Positions 47,291 through 61,189 of a DNA stretch of 64,000 nucleotides are shown piece by piece. Location: NCBI RefSeq assembly GCF_000972845.2, contig NC_040017.1, positions 24,761,606-24,825,605 on the forward strand, written 5' to 3'. Made by a program: the position numbers and the translations under genes. The notes beneath the pieces were generated by a model, which worked only from the letters and a program-made list of their open reading frames with translations, did no database searches and was not told the origin of the DNA. Each line of letters opens with the position of its first letter. The first letter of the stretch is position 1. This DNA is from Larimichthys crocea (taxonomy: Eukaryota; Chordata; Actinopteri; Sciaenidae).

Positions 47291-50200
47291 GCCATTTGGA
47301 CTGCCTTCTGGTTTTCCCTTTCTCTTCCTAACATGTGTTTTCGTACACAACACCAAACACAAACACAAATAGATCAAAAAAAAGAAAATAAAATGGAGAC
47401 GCTGGCAAACAAACAATGAAAAGAGAAACGATTCATTTTGTGATATAGTGACCTGGAACAAGTCTAGAACAAACTTTAATCATGAGTTGTAGGTTAAATC
47501 AGGCCATGTCTAATAAATCTCAACAAAGCATTTTTCTCATTTCTTGCTCCTAATTTCTAATAAACGAATGTACAGATTTAGTTTCTGGTTTCATCTTGCT
47601 GGGATCTGCATTTACAGTCCTGGCAGGAGGCCACATGTGTAAGCGTGCACGTGAATGTGCGCGCACACACAGCGCAAATCAGAACATTTGGAAAAAAAGC
47701 CAACAGAGACTGTTTAAATGAACATCTCAGGAGATTTATGGGTCAATTTACAGAGCTGCATTTTCTTATATAGAAACAAAACAGATGTATGGCTATCGTG
47801 ATGGTAAAGGTTTTTATTGACAGTAAGGCCCCTCAAGTGGAAAAACCTTTCAGTCTGAACCTGGACAACTGCCACCAAAAAATGAAGAGCAGCAGCACAG
47901 TTTTGGCAGGACGTTTCACATGACTACGTAGGTGTGTTCATCAGAAATATACAGCAACGTCCCAGAGGCCCCGAGGGCCGGTGTGTTTAAGGTTCATTAG
48001 AGATCACTTCGTTTGTATCCAGCATTATTTCTCTGCATGACATATTTGCTGCTCCGCTTACTCGAATCAAAGTGTCCGTGCGCTTCCTCCGCCTTACGTT
48101 ACGTTGCATGGTTTTGATTTTCCTGCGATCTCCTAACGCCGAGTGACTTAAAGCAGGCGGCGCACACAGGAAGGAATTCATGATTGATTGAAATAATGAA
48201 CAGATCAGTTTGTCAACATTAAAAGCCGAAAAGGTCAAGGGGCAATGCTTCTCCAAGAACAGGCAGGAGTAGCCTTATCCGCTCAAAATCAGCCAGCTGT
48301 GGCTCTGTTGCGTGTGCTCGTTTGCTCTCTTTGAAGCCCGGCGCTCCCGTAGGTATAGCATGGCGTGACTCGAGCCGAACAGGGGTGAGGAGACCTATGA
48401 GGGGAGATGTTCTGGTTGTGGTTATCGGTGCGCTATGCTGGCATCCAGGCAGCACAGCATGTTGGAGAGATAACAGGCCTTGAGGAGGGAGTGGAGGAGA
48501 GGGTAGGGGGGGAGAAAGAGAGTCAGACCATCCACCTTTTTAATACAATGTGACCAGGCCTCCACCCAGGTTGCGGACAATTGAAGTCTGAGCCAGTAAT
48601 GCACATCTGTGCCTTATTTTATTGCTGTTCAATTTCGCTTCGGTATGCGCGGAGGGCAACAAACAAAGCACAGTTCCACCTTGTTCCCATATCCCTGACT
48701 GAAACCTCCCTGCCTCCCCCCTCTCTCTCTTGCCTTCCTCTCTCCCCCTGTGTGGAGACCCATTTGGACACACATAGACATGCCTTACAGAGAATGCAAA
48801 GGTACAGATCTTATATTGGAGTAGCATTCCAGTGTATCCCCCACAGGGTAGATGACAGGGTTTTACTTAAAAGAAAAAAAGGCATGCAGGGGGAGACTTC
48901 AAGTCTGAAGAGGATATTAGAAAAATACATTGAAAAAAGTCCCCTCTGGCAATTTTTTTTTTTAACTTTCAGGAACAATTTTGTACCTTTCCTTCAGAGG
49001 GAGAAGTGTGCTCAGTCGAGAGGGGGCAGCAGGAAGGGGGGGATGCTGGGTTTTTTTTGCGTAGGTCTGAAGTGCAAAGGACGTAATGAAAACCAACTGG
49101 CAGGCCGTCACTATCTATCTATCCTGGTGCAGGAGTGCATTGACATGGGGAAGAAAAACAGGCCCTCTCCTAATCCAGTCAGGCCCGCACTCCTCTTTTT
49201 CATTCCTCCTTCCCTCTCTCCCTCTCTCTATTTCATTTTCAAGATAGAAAACAGTTCTCAAACTGAGTTAATGTTTTTTCAAAACAAGAGAACGCCTGTG
49301 CTGAGCTCATAAATGTTTTGTCAGAGACCAGACTCCCAACAACATCAAATATGGAGCAACGTCAAGAGTAAGACACGAACTTCCTCATAAGATTTTATTT
49401 CTTTAATCTTTTTTTTTTATCTAAATGGGAAAAACATATCAGATTCCAGAACATAAATCACAAATGTTGGGATTTGTAGTTCTGAATCTGTGTGTTTGTC
49501 ATGCAGGGAGTTTAGGACTACATTAGACTGACCTCTCGGTTATGTTGCGTCCCACCTGGCCGCGCAGTGAATGCGGCCTTTGGATCGACTCTGAAGGTTG
49601 TCCTGCAGCAGGGGTTCAGTCCGCGGGGTGATAACACTCTGAAGAGAGCTCTTTCACACCCACGCCGCTTCCTCAATCCACCGCCTCACCCAAACCACCA
49701 AGCCCAATATTAGCTTTCCTGCAGCTGGGCCGGTGCAGGTAATGAATATGAGCATGTTTGTTTGATTGCGTGTGTGTAGTGGCTCTGTCTGTGGACATTT
49801 TTTTTTTACTCTGATGTGGATTTGATATTTGAAAAAGCCACAAGGAAAGTTTTCCAAAGTTTGGCTGCCAGTTTTGCATTGTTGGAATTTGGGATTTTGT
49901 TTGATTAATTGTTCTGTCATTCAAAGTGTAAAAAAGGCCAAAATATATTTAATTTATGATCATATGAAACAGAGAAAAGCAACAAACATTCACTTTTGAC
50001 AAGCTGGAAACTGGAAATGTTAATACTTAAATGATTCATTTCTCTCAATCAACAACTTAATTAATCAACTAGTTATTTCAGGACTACTGTAGACAATGTT
50101 CTTGTTCGAAGACTTTTTTAAAATTATACTCAAAAATTAAAGTTTATTGCGGATGTCAGTCCCCCAAAAGAAAGAAAAACAAGTTGCATTAGTGCAGCTA

Positions 50201-50569
50201 TGACCTCAGCTTTCCTTGTGGTCGCATTCGCTGTATGACTCAGTCTACAAAGACAGTGAACACCTTCTTTGGTGTTATTATGAATCTATGAAGATTTATT
50301 TGTCAGGCTGATGAATAGCGAGATCATTAGCAAATGTCAATCAATTAAAGGCAGAACTCCAGTGAATCAGACATGATGTTAGAATCAGTTTGAGCTACAT
50401 TAAATAGTGATTATGAATCCATCAGACGAGGTGTTTTTATGCAGTCAAAGGAAGCACTGTGGTGCCTGTTGTCACTGTGAAACATTTATGACCGCTGCTC
50501 TGCAGTTAAACGTTAGTTAACACTCCATCTACCCTTTTCCTAATCATCAGTCGTTAGTAAAGTCCAACA
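47291..50569. other. Intergenic DNA with one long open frame
   Basis: No convincing gene. An open frame at 48581-49312 runs 243 codons (first ATG at 48599). It is made of simple Ser/Pro/Leu- and Lys-rich sequence with no domain and is treated as chance. Poly-T runs lie near 48951 and 49798. Confidence 0.5.
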
Positions 50570-50900
50570 GCCTCCTCTCATTAACCAGCCCAGGCTGACA
50601 GGTAGAGAGAGCCTTTCATTCTCTTGACATTTATTATTGCCTACTTTAATGAGCACTTAGGACCACCACCTCCACTCTGTGATTTATAGCATTTTTAGCA
50701 GAGATCAGAGGCCCGGGCCTGTTGCGCGCCTCTGAAGCCGCAGCCTTTCCTGACACCCCAGGCCGGGCCTGTGCACTGGGGAGACACAGCTGGCCCCAAC
50801 ATGGCGAAAGGTGTGAACTCCCCGGGCTTAATGAGCTGATGGGAGAGGCGGATTACAGAGGGGGTCAGAGGTGATGGGACCTGGGCCACAGAGCCTGGTC
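50570..50900. promoter_or_regulatory. Candidate conserved non-coding element
   Basis: This well-mixed island has CTCTCATTAACC, TTTATTATTGCC, TTTAATGAGCAC and GGCTTAATGAGCTGATGG. It ends in a GC-rich part with CAGAGGCCCGGGCCTG (50706). It is repeat-free with no coding signal. Confidence 0.4.
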
Positions 50901-53030
50901 TTAATATCGATGAGCCAGATTAAAACAGAAGAGATTAACTGGATCAGTGTGAAGTCCCGGAGAATTCCTCAAAACCAAAAATGCTCATTCAGGGATGAGT
51001 CGACGCGTAACCTACATGTGTCCACCTCTACACATTCATACTCAGAAATACAGCTACAGAAACATGTAGATGCTAACGTTTATCAGAGGGGATTGACCTT
51101 ATTGGAACTGTTAATGGATTATCTCACCCCCAAAATAAAGACTCAGTAATTATCCTCCAAAAAGCAGAAACATTTTCCAAAAAAACAAAGTCATTTCTGT
51201 AAACAAACACGCAGCATAATCAATGTCCTCTGCAGCCAAACCATTGCACTGTGGGTCCAAAAGACTAGTATTTATCTCATTATCTCCTAAATTTTACTGA
51301 CTTGACAGCTCTCTGATTACAAACAGACCATACAGTAGCAAGTGAGTCTTTCATTAGAGTAAATATATGTGTGCAACCGCAGCGTAATCAGTAAGGAGAG
51401 TTAGTGCAGTTGTGTGGCTATTAAGTGTTTGTGTTGTGCAGAGCGAGCTGTTTGGAGAAGTTTGAATAAACACGATTTTTATTTCATTTCTTTAAACTCA
51501 TAGTGGATGATCTTGGTGTCCTCAGTAGATTTAAAGAGCAAAAACTGGATCATCCAGCTTCTCAGTAAGTCCCACAGATTTCCTTTCATACACAGAAATA
51601 TAAAATACTATGTACACTATGTGACTACTTGATGGTTAATATTAAAGGTGCTCCCATCAGGATTGGTTACTGGCAGCTCATCACAGGTCACAAAACTAAA
51701 CTAGTTCACATTCATTTCTTCTTTCTAATGACCCGCTTCATGAAATACTGAGTTTGAATTGTTGGAGGAAGTTTGCAGCTGTTGGCTCGTGGTCTCATGT
51801 TTAAACCTCGACCTGAACTTTCCTGTCCTCTCTTTAGTTTTCTGGTGTTTGCTCTGTAACTAAAGACCGTAGAGGAACTTTTTAAACAGCTTCTCAGCCG
51901 CTTTGACCGACATTTGTTTGACTCCCTTCAGCAGTGCACCAACGTTGCTTCGCCAAAAAGTAAAAGCGAAACTTACGTCTTCTGTCTGAAGAGTATTTTC
52001 AGTTAATTATGAAAGTGTGGTGGGATGAGATAGATATATTAGATGATGAAGGGAAAACACTGGCGATATCCTGAAATAAAATCCTAAGTCCTCTCTGTCC
52101 GAGGCCGAGATGAGACTTTCAAAAAGTGTTCTTCAGACCAAGACAGATCTCGAGTACTACGACGCTGCTTACAGTCTGTATTTACACACAAGAAAGAACC
52201 CAACGATATCAATTTGAACGATAAATTCAAAAAGAAATAAAAGTTTGTTTTGTTGTTCTCTTCAATCTCGTGTCTAAGACTCGACAGACCGGAGCCATAA
52301 AGCACAGCAATCTGTTTTGCAGCAGCACCAGTAATAACCAGAAGATTTCAGATTTATTAAAGATTTAAGATTTAATAAAAATAATTGTCTTGAAGTGAGT
52401 GGAGGAGACGGGCGGGCAAACCACTGACGTCACGCCGAGCTTGTTTTGACAGTCGCGATGGGGAGAGTGATTCTTTGAAAGGTCGGGGGTCGTGTTAGCT
52501 ACACTCCTCCGCTGCCATGACCCTTGTGAGTTGATTTACCCATGAACACCTGGGGTGAGATCAGCCATTATCAAAGCAGGAAGCTGGGAAGACATTGACC
52601 ATCAGATGTCCTTCGGTTTGGCGACGGTTCCTTCTCCCCTTGACCTACAAAAAAAAATCCAGTATCACAGAGGTGAACATGAGCTGCCTGATTGTTCCCT
52701 GTTGTGCCATCAATCCACGCTGCGGTGAGGAGATTTCACCTGCCCTGACTCTTCTTCAATCAATTTGTCCCGGCTGCTCATTTTCCTTTACAGCTGACAC
52801 CCAAAACAAAGCAAAATATATCCTCGTCCTCTCTCTCATCTTCTCTTCTCTCTGAGTCCGTCTATAAATCAGCTTAGTTGTTGTCTACTGAATTTAAAAG
52901 ATTTCATTAAATCAATTTAAGAACAACAGCAGGTTCCAAAACTACTCGAATTAAATTATGTTAGTGGGACGACTCTGTATAAAAAGCAAGATTATGTAAG
53001 ATTTGGCATTTTGCGTGTGTGCAATTCACC
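50901..53030. other. Intergenic DNA with a CRE/Sp1-like pair
   Basis: No gene is supported. A full palindromic CRE (TGACGTCA, 52425-52432) lies nine bases downstream of GGGCGGG (52410-52416). This could mark a small promoter or enhancer, but no exon signal follows convincingly. Confidence 0.4.
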
Positions 53031-53034
53031 ACAG

Positions 53035-53520
53035 CCAAACATCAAGCCAATGCAACAACACAAGACGTAGCAGCCAGCTAATGTAACTTAATAGTCCAAC
53101 AGCGAGAATTCCAGCTCGGCGTCTGTTTTTCAGCGCTTTTATTTTATGAAGCTCTCGCCAACGAAAAAATAAAAGTCAGTTCCCAGATTTACTCCTGTCT
53201 AGCAGACTCTTGCTCGCTTACGCTCTCCTTTTCTCTGCTTGGCTTCCTCCGTTAACGTCCTCTTGGGTCTCTTTACCCTCTGCCATGTTTGCAGAGGCTG
53301 CTAGACTCCAGTTCCATGTTATCTGGCCCTGTCAGCATTCCTCAATGGCTCCCCCAGGTATAAGAACTTCCACTTGTGGTCTAAAGCATCTTCGCCAGTG
53401 GTGTAAATACCAAAAATCTGGTGGTTTCAGCTCCCAGTCCTGGCAACATGGACTAACTAGCTTAGCAGCTTACTTACTTTGGTAGCAACTTTAAGCTTTC
53501 TGTCCATCAGGAAACTCTGT
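53035..53520 (+). mobile_element. Probable fish dispersed repeat
   Basis: Blocks such as GAATTCCAGCTCGGCGTCTG, TTTTCAGCGCTTTTATTTTA, CCAGTGGTGTAAATACC and GTGGTTTCAGCTCCCAG read like a degenerate copy of a multi-copy fish repeat I partly remember. No ORF or terminal repeats were found. Confidence 0.35.
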
Positions 53521-56500
53521 AAATCCCCGAGACTTGAGGTGGAGCAGCTCATGCAGTAGATCGTACCCAGAGCCCAAAGTTATGACGTTAAAATAATTGC
53601 AAAAGTTGTTTTTTTTAAGTAGAAGAGTTACATAATGTTTATTTAAGTTTACCGGATTAATTCAAAGGAAATCAAATCTGACATGTTCCCAAAGTTTGTT
53701 TGAGACATGACTGCTAAGCAACCGAGAACAAGAAATAAACCAGAGTGCCTCAGAAGACTTTCAATCACACGACACTGTTGATCATTTGCAGAGGAGGCTG
53801 TGTCACAGTCAATGAATGTGGCTTTGCAAAAACTTTCAAAGCTATTGACAGCAGCAGAAACAATATTCAGTGCTATAATCCTGCAATTTCTCATGTGTGG
53901 ACACACTAAATTGAATTTCTCCATTTCACTGCGCTCCATTTCTTTTTGAGCACACAGCTCTGCAGTAACCTCAGTACATCGGGGCACAGAGGCACAACGA
54001 GGGAGGAAGTCCAGTGAACTCACGCTGGGCTGGGACATTAACTTTAGGGAGCACACAGGCCATGAAATATATGTCTCTTTAGAGAGAGCTTTTTATTCGC
54101 CTTTTACAGGGCTGTAAACCGCCTTTCAGAGCCCTGATCAGGAGACCACAGGCACAGTGACACCAGCTCCGTCAGCCGTAACACCCAGGCTCTCACCTTC
54201 CAGCGTCCGTCCCTACCTCTGGACGAAACGGGATACAGGAAGTAGAAATGAATTCAACTTTGGGGTCAAGGGGACTTTTGTCCAGCAAGCCTAATTTGAA
54301 ACAGGAGCCCTTTCAGACAGCTCTATCTGGCTCCCTCTTGGACTGTCTTTCCAGCTGTCCCCAGGGAGCTGCGATTTATGGAGCAGAAAGGGGAGCACAG
54401 CCTGCAGGATGGAGCAGATTGTTCACGGATCTAGCTTGTCTCTATGGCATGGGGAGGGGAGGGGGCCGCAAGGAGGAGTAAAAGGAGGAGACAGGCCGAG
54501 CTGGGTGAGATAGCATGACTTACAGTAGGAAATTATGAAGACATCAGTGCCTTCACTTCACATCTGCCCAAGACTTCCCCACAGCCCATCCTGTTTCGGG
54601 GAAAAGTCACTCCTCTGGGGTTTGATTAAACCCAACGAATCTCCGGTGCGATCATCATCGATGTTGGTGAGACATAACACGCATCCATAGGGCTACATAT
54701 TGCACTGGTAAAATGTATATCAGTACACAAGCACATACAAACATGCATTCTTTGTTTACTCTTTGTACATTTTCTTGCGGCTCCACAGTGATTATCTGGT
54801 GATTCCGCCTGGTCCCTGGTGGCGGCTGTGAGGCTCCACATGTGAAACAGTGGAAGAAAGATAGATGGTATCGTCCTTGGATGGTGTGTTTGACCAGTGC
54901 GACGCACAAACAAAAGTGATACTTCTCCCGGGATGAGGGCGCTATCTGTGTCAAGGCAGACAGGGACACACACACACACAAAAAAAAAAGAAACAAGAAA
55001 GATGAGGGCAGCGGACGCTCTATCACACCCTGACATCCAGTTCTGGTCTCAGTTCTGTTTGTCAGACTCTAATCTCTGCAGCTCAAATCCCTGAAAACAA
55101 ACAAGCACGATGGCATGGTGAAATGACCCCTGGAGGATCGGACTGTAAAACTCGAGGCCTGTAATCATAGCGAGGCGCTCTGTTTCTGGATTATTTTAGC
55201 ACCTGTGGGAATGCCAACATATTCCAAAGGCCATAATGAGATAAGTTTAAACATCAAAACATTTTGGGCATGCGCTCTCCTCGAGGTTGACAAATGTGCT
55301 CTGCAAAAGCTGCGTTCAGGAATGCGTGCTGACAGCTTCATGGCCTTGTCTAAAACAGAGCCGGCATGATGGGTGGTGTCCTTCCTGTCAGTGCCAGCTG
55401 GTAGATGTTTGTGTATTTGCGTATTGACATCTATATCTATACGTACATGTGTGCGTGTGTGAGGGACATCACCAGAGATGCCTTTTCTTCACCCCTCTGT
55501 CCTTGTGTCTGACCTCTTCTCAACAGATTTCTGATGCATTCTCAGGAGCTGAGCACATTCACAGATTAACTGTGGAAATAGGTGTAAACTATTTGTTTGT
55601 CCACACCCTGATGAAGACTCTGAAGTGTAAAGTATGTTTTAATCACTAACAAAGCTGATTAAATAAATGTTTTAATGAACATTCTCTGCTTATTCTTAGG
55701 TTCATATTTTTGCAATGTATCTAAATACAATATTTAAATGTTCAGGTGTTTAAGAAGGTTGTCTGTTTGTGCAGTATTTGGACACACAAAATTTTGCTGC
55801 AACTTTTAAAAGATTGAATTTTAAAAGAACTTGATTTGTCCAACTCAGATTGCTGAATGTCGTATTTGCTGATTTCAAGTTAAGGCCCTCTTTGTACTGT
55901 AGGAAAGCAGAAGAGGAACGCATTCAGGAGTAACGTGTGCATGAATGTCCCATCTTTTGGATTTTCCTGAAGATTTTCCTGCCGTTAAAAATCAGACAGA
56001 TCATAAATCAATCGGCAGGCTGCTCTAGGCAGCCGAGAGGGTCAACTTTAAAGTCAATCTGTTCACGAATGGACAATAAAAAGTGATTAAAACATAAAAT
56101 TGATACATAAACCTTACATATGGCACATTTCAAGCTGAAATTCAACCATTCAGAAAGCTGCATCAGCATTCGAATATGTTATCTGCTAGTCTCCACTTTT
56201 ATATTTCTCTGTGACAGCAGCCCACTTATATCATAACAGTGCCCTGTAATGCACTACAATGACAAAAAGAGAAGCACCACATGCACGGCTTGCATAACAA
56301 AACAATGACGAGAGCTCAGTGAAAAAGTCAGTATAGGAGTTACTTGGCGGTGAAAAAAAAAACATGCTGAATGTGGAATTCAGGCTCGGGTTGTGTGTGT
56401 TTGTGCGGAGGTTATATGACCAGACGGTGTGCGAGTGAAAGAGAGTGTGGTGACCTGTAACAGCTCCATGACTCCAGTCTGGGGCTTTAAAATCCACACG

Positions 56501-58969
56501 CCTGGGTCCTGGATTGAACCCACAGCAGACCTCACTTCAGTATAGACAAGGCAGCCCCAATGGGAAACTGATTGTTTATTTAACTACTGTTTTATGGAAT
56601 ACCTAGTGACAGGAAGTCCTTAAAACAGCAGCAGTTACTATTTATATAGTGCCTTTTTCGGAGTAAACACACTCGCTCGCCCCTCCTCCCTCCGGCAGAC
56701 ACCCTGCCGTTGAGGAATGCACCCATTCACAAGCTGGTGGCCATCTTGGAAGCTTGCCTCTCACTTCCTGTTTCCATGGCTACGCTTCAGTGCTACGGGA
56801 GATGATAAGCACTAGCAGTCTCGGGTCCTAATCCTCTTCTTCATCTAGCTCATTTTCTACATCACTTCATGCCATTCAGAACGAGCTGCAAAAGCCAGTT
56901 AGCTGCAACAGGCGTCACATTTTCTACGCACATAATCCCCCCGGAGTCACAGACAGCAGCGAGCACACACAAAAGGAAATAAATACGGACGCATTTGTTT
57001 TATTTAACAGAGCGAGACTACCTGTGACTACATATGAGGGTTAAGTCTGGTATACACATGTTTATGTGCAGCCATGGGGCAGCTGTATTCTGATCTGCTC
57101 CTCCAGCACTGCGTCATAAATCACAAGGTCACCATGAGCCTGTGGGACCAAAGGAAACATCAGTGTTAAACAGGAATGATATTTCACTTCAGCCTCTTCC
57201 TGCTCCACTGCTCCCCAGATACTCACTACAACCAACTCCTGAATGCTTTATCATGACAGCTTCACGTCAGTGCTGATTCGGTTGTCGGGGATGAGACCGG
57301 AACAACACGTCCGTCCGTACGATTTGGGAATCCATTATAAATCTGAGCTGGATGGAAGTGATATAGTGCAGGAGTGCAGAGAGGTTTTCATGGCTTCACA
57401 TCATGAGTACTGCTCATAGATTTTGTTACACTACTAAATAACATCCTTGGATTGCAGATGCTTTTATTATTTTAACATTAACAAGTTCTTCTGCATCAGA
57501 AATTCTCCGATCCAATTCTCTAATAATAATAATAATAACATTAGATTTGGATCAACTCCACTGGAACTTACTGCAATAATATTTTCTATTTCTCAGACTG
57601 CTTTATTGCTTCTATTCAGTCTAAAATGTAGAAATAACACATCATGAGTGTGTGTGGTTTTTTTTTTTTGCCATGTCCTTGGTTTGTTTTGTCCCTGCAG
57701 GCAAAGTCGAATCTGCGTTTATGTGAATTATTAACATATATTGTTGAGCTGTGGACAACTCAGGCAAAACCGTGACATGTGAAAACTGGAGTCTGGACAG
57801 TTTTATGCCCCCGCACGGTTCTCACAGAGGACGGATCGCAGACAGTAAGCTTTAAAGATGGCCAGAGGATGTACAGGGTCACTGCAGAGTCAGCGGGGAC
57901 GCTCAGGATTGTTCTACACGGTAAAGCCCGCGGAGACGTGTGAATAAGTGAGATGTTACAGACTGATGAAATTCCCAGAGAGCCTACGATGGATAATGTG
58001 ATCCTACCACAGTGATGCAGAAACCAGATGGAGAGGGGTGCCTTCAGATTTCTCTTTCTTTTACGCATCCATGAGCACACACATACCCGAAGAAAGACAC
58101 AGCATACACACACACACACACATGCATACTCATTGCACACACCTGTCCAAGTCATGAGATATACAGGCCTCCAAGGGGAAATCCATTTAGTCTATGTTGT
58201 AAAAGATTGTGATTTTTCTCACCCTCGTATATATATATATTTCTTCGACTGCACAAAGTTTTCCTTGTCTTGTAAAAACATATAAAGAGCGGCGAATAAA
58301 TGTACCTGTCTCAGCTCCATTTCTTGTTCCGCGCCACGCCTAGTCACTCCAGAAAAAACAAAGGCAACAAAGTGTTTATTCGTGACGTTTCACCCTTTAA
58401 ATTTTACCCACAAATCTAGGTGATGCTTAACAATTAAGCTGTGGTATTTAGTCCTGCTGACGAATACACAAACCCCTGACTGGATCAAACAAAGGGATGG
58501 TACTCCTGTAATCTGAAAGTGCCTTTTAATAGCACTTGGAGTCAGGCGTCCCCCCAGGTTCCTGCTGACAGAGTCAACACAACCCAGAGCTGCTTTGCAG
58601 GTCATAAACACTCTGTTGACAGTGGTCGGAGGCTTATTATCCACAGCGAAACTGGAAGTATCAACTCCAAACAATCCCAGCCTTTGGATTTGGAACACAA
58701 AGCCCTTGTTAGCAGGTCTCCTGCCATTTCCTTTCCTTTTAGCGCAATCAGGGCATCACACAAGGAAAGTATTTGAATGTATAAAGTGTAAACAGCTGTT
58801 GTTTTGCAGCCTCTGCATGATCAACAAGTAATCTGGTATTGGCTAAATGCGTTATAATCTATTGACATCTGATCAGGGCTGATATGACTAAAAAAAAACA
58901 AGCTTCATATCAGTTAAATGTGGGCCAGAGGTCACTGCTGCATTGTGTGCGTAGTGTTTTTGCTGCTTC
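53521..58969. other. Intergenic DNA
   Basis: No gene is supported. GC-balanced patches at 54065-54560, 55110-55430 and 58410-58800 are weak enhancer candidates. An AAT microsatellite lies at 57521-57538. The stretch 56640-56760 begins TTTATATAGTGCCTTTT and may be a repeat fragment. Confidence 0.45.
57521..57538. repeat. TAA trinucleotide microsatellite
   Basis: Six TAA/AAT units. Confidence 0.85.
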
Positions 58970-60340
58970 TGCTCTCAGTGAGCAGCTCACTGGAGCTGCC
59001 GTGGCTCAACAGTGCGGCGCTGGCAGCTCCACATAGATAAGTGAGTATATACCCCAGGGGGCCAGAGACAGCCGAACCCTCTGTGGATGAGAAGTGTCTG
59101 TGCTGTCAGCTTTGGTTCCCAGCGTGGCCTCTCCTCCTCGGTCGCCTCTCCAAGCCTCACTCACTCACTCCCCCCCTTCTCTCCTCAACTCCCTCCCTTT
59201 GGCCCGGCCCTTTGTGTGCGGACCCTGCTCCCTGTGGACTCGCCGCTCTCTGGCCTTTCACATGCGACTGTGTCCAATCACCCCGCTCACCCCCCTCTGA
59301 ACCCAGAGTCTCCGTCTCCATCTCCAACCAGCTCCTGACCCTGAGAGAGAAATCACTGAGTCGAAGAAAATAAATCACTAATGAGACATACTTTATAAAA
59401 AGTTCAGGAGTTGTGTCCAATTATGGTTATCGGTGGTTAATAAGCCATTAATTAACACTTTATAAGTCAGTGATAAGACATGAAGTGAGGCAGGCTTTTG
59501 GGTCTTCAGGTTGTGCTATCAGGCCTGCAGTTCTACATGTTAGTGAATCATTAATAAAGAGTTGCTCCATCGTGACTGCAGTTCACTATTCGACCAAGAA
59601 ATCTAAATAATGGCACGCCGAGGAAACTAATACGAAAAGTTTCATAATAGTTCTTCTACGGGCATAAATAAGAAATGATTTATTACATAAATAAAACCCT
59701 TTGTTATGACTTTTAAGTGACTTGACAGTAAGAAGAGAAAAAAATAACAAAGAAGATGAGTTCTCCCCGATGACAGAAAACTGGCAACTCCAGAGAAAAA
59801 AGGAGGAAAAAAGACAGCAGGTCTGTCCAACTCCTGTGAGTGAAAACAGAGTTGATGCATCCGTCCTTCATCGGTCCCGTCTCCACCACCTCCTCCTCCA
59901 TGTTGTCCGCCCCCCCCCTCCTCCTCCTGTGTCAGAGGTTTGCTGGTTTGTTGGCTTTGGCTCTGACTGCCTAAAAGGGCCTGCATCGGGTCGACCCGGC
60001 CCCGGGAGGATTGGATCACACCTTCCATAGGAGTCAGCTGTCAGATGGTGAGCTGCACCTGCTGTCTGAAGCAGGGTGGGCCTGCCGCCGCCACCACCGC
60101 CCGGGCCAAATGCTGGAGCACATAATTACTGCCTCAAAGATGATTATGCTGTTTACTCATGCCCATACGCACAACAGATGACTGTTTCAAACTCACAGCT
60201 CACCCCCCTCTTCCCACCTCTCCGTGAAGGCGTTTCACCTAGTGATGATGAAGAAATAGCTGCAGCCAACCAACATTCAGCCAATCCAACCAACAGGTTT
60301 GATGCCAGAAATGACCCGTAGCTATTAGTTGTTCAAACAT
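58970..60340. promoter_or_regulatory. GC-rich blocks, candidate regulatory DNA
   Basis: A block at 58970-59345 includes ACCCCAGGGGGCCAG (59051-59065), a weaker CTCF-like match. A second block at 59875-60340 is GC-rich, then well mixed (CACATAATTACTGCC, GATTATGCTGTTTACTC). Proline- or glycine-rich ORFs on opposite strands overlap there and are more likely compositional than real. Confidence 0.35.
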
Positions 60341-61180
60341 TCCCCTCCCACATAACTTTAATTCAATTCAATGGGCCCACTGAGAGCTGGTTTAATCTAC
60401 AAGGCACAGTGTATTCCACTGAAAAAAGAGAACGGCCTTTATGGCTTTGAGGCAGTCTTGGATTGACTCCCTGTTAATAAATCTTTAGACATAAATAATA
60501 TAAACTTTGGGTGGACATTTTTTTAGTCTGGTCTTGTTAATAATAAAACATCTCCTGGCAAACAGACAGTAAGAGATGAATGACTGAAGATGTAAAGCTA
60601 TGTAAATACTCAGTTTCATTTTCATATTTAATTTTTCCACAACATGAATCTTTAGTTTTTCTTGTTTGTTTACATGGGTGGTGGGTTTTCTCATGATTAC
60701 CTGCCTGCATGAGATAATAAATATAAATATTTTATCCCCTCTTTGCTTAGAATTGTTGGTAAAACATTAAAAAAATGAACTGTACAGGTGAAAAAATCAA
60801 TGTTTTTATATTCATCATGTTTATTTTGGGGTTAACATGCACTTATCTTTTGGGTTTTTATATATTTTTAATATATAATCTCATATATCTGTCTGAGTCA
60901 GTGTAATGTGTAGATCAATAAATATAAATCACAATTTTATAGATTAAAATTAAAAATGTAAAGAGGTTTCGAGAAGCTCTTGTTGTGATGTGAATGTGCA
61001 AAGAGGAAAAAAAGAGCGAGTTCAGGTGAGTTTACCTGTACATCCTGCTTACTGTGAGTGGCACAGGTGAGCCTGCGCAGAAGAGGAAGGAGGAAGTTTT
61101 TTTTTTTTTTCTCCTTCTTCTTCTCCTTGTAGATTGTAAAACTTGTTAATGCACAGTCTATATGGGTAACACCCCCTCCT
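60341..61180. other. AT-rich spacer before the CpG-rich block
   Basis: Strongly AT-rich sequence with no gene or named repeat. Confidence 0.6.
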
Positions 61181-61189
61181 CTTTCTCCC

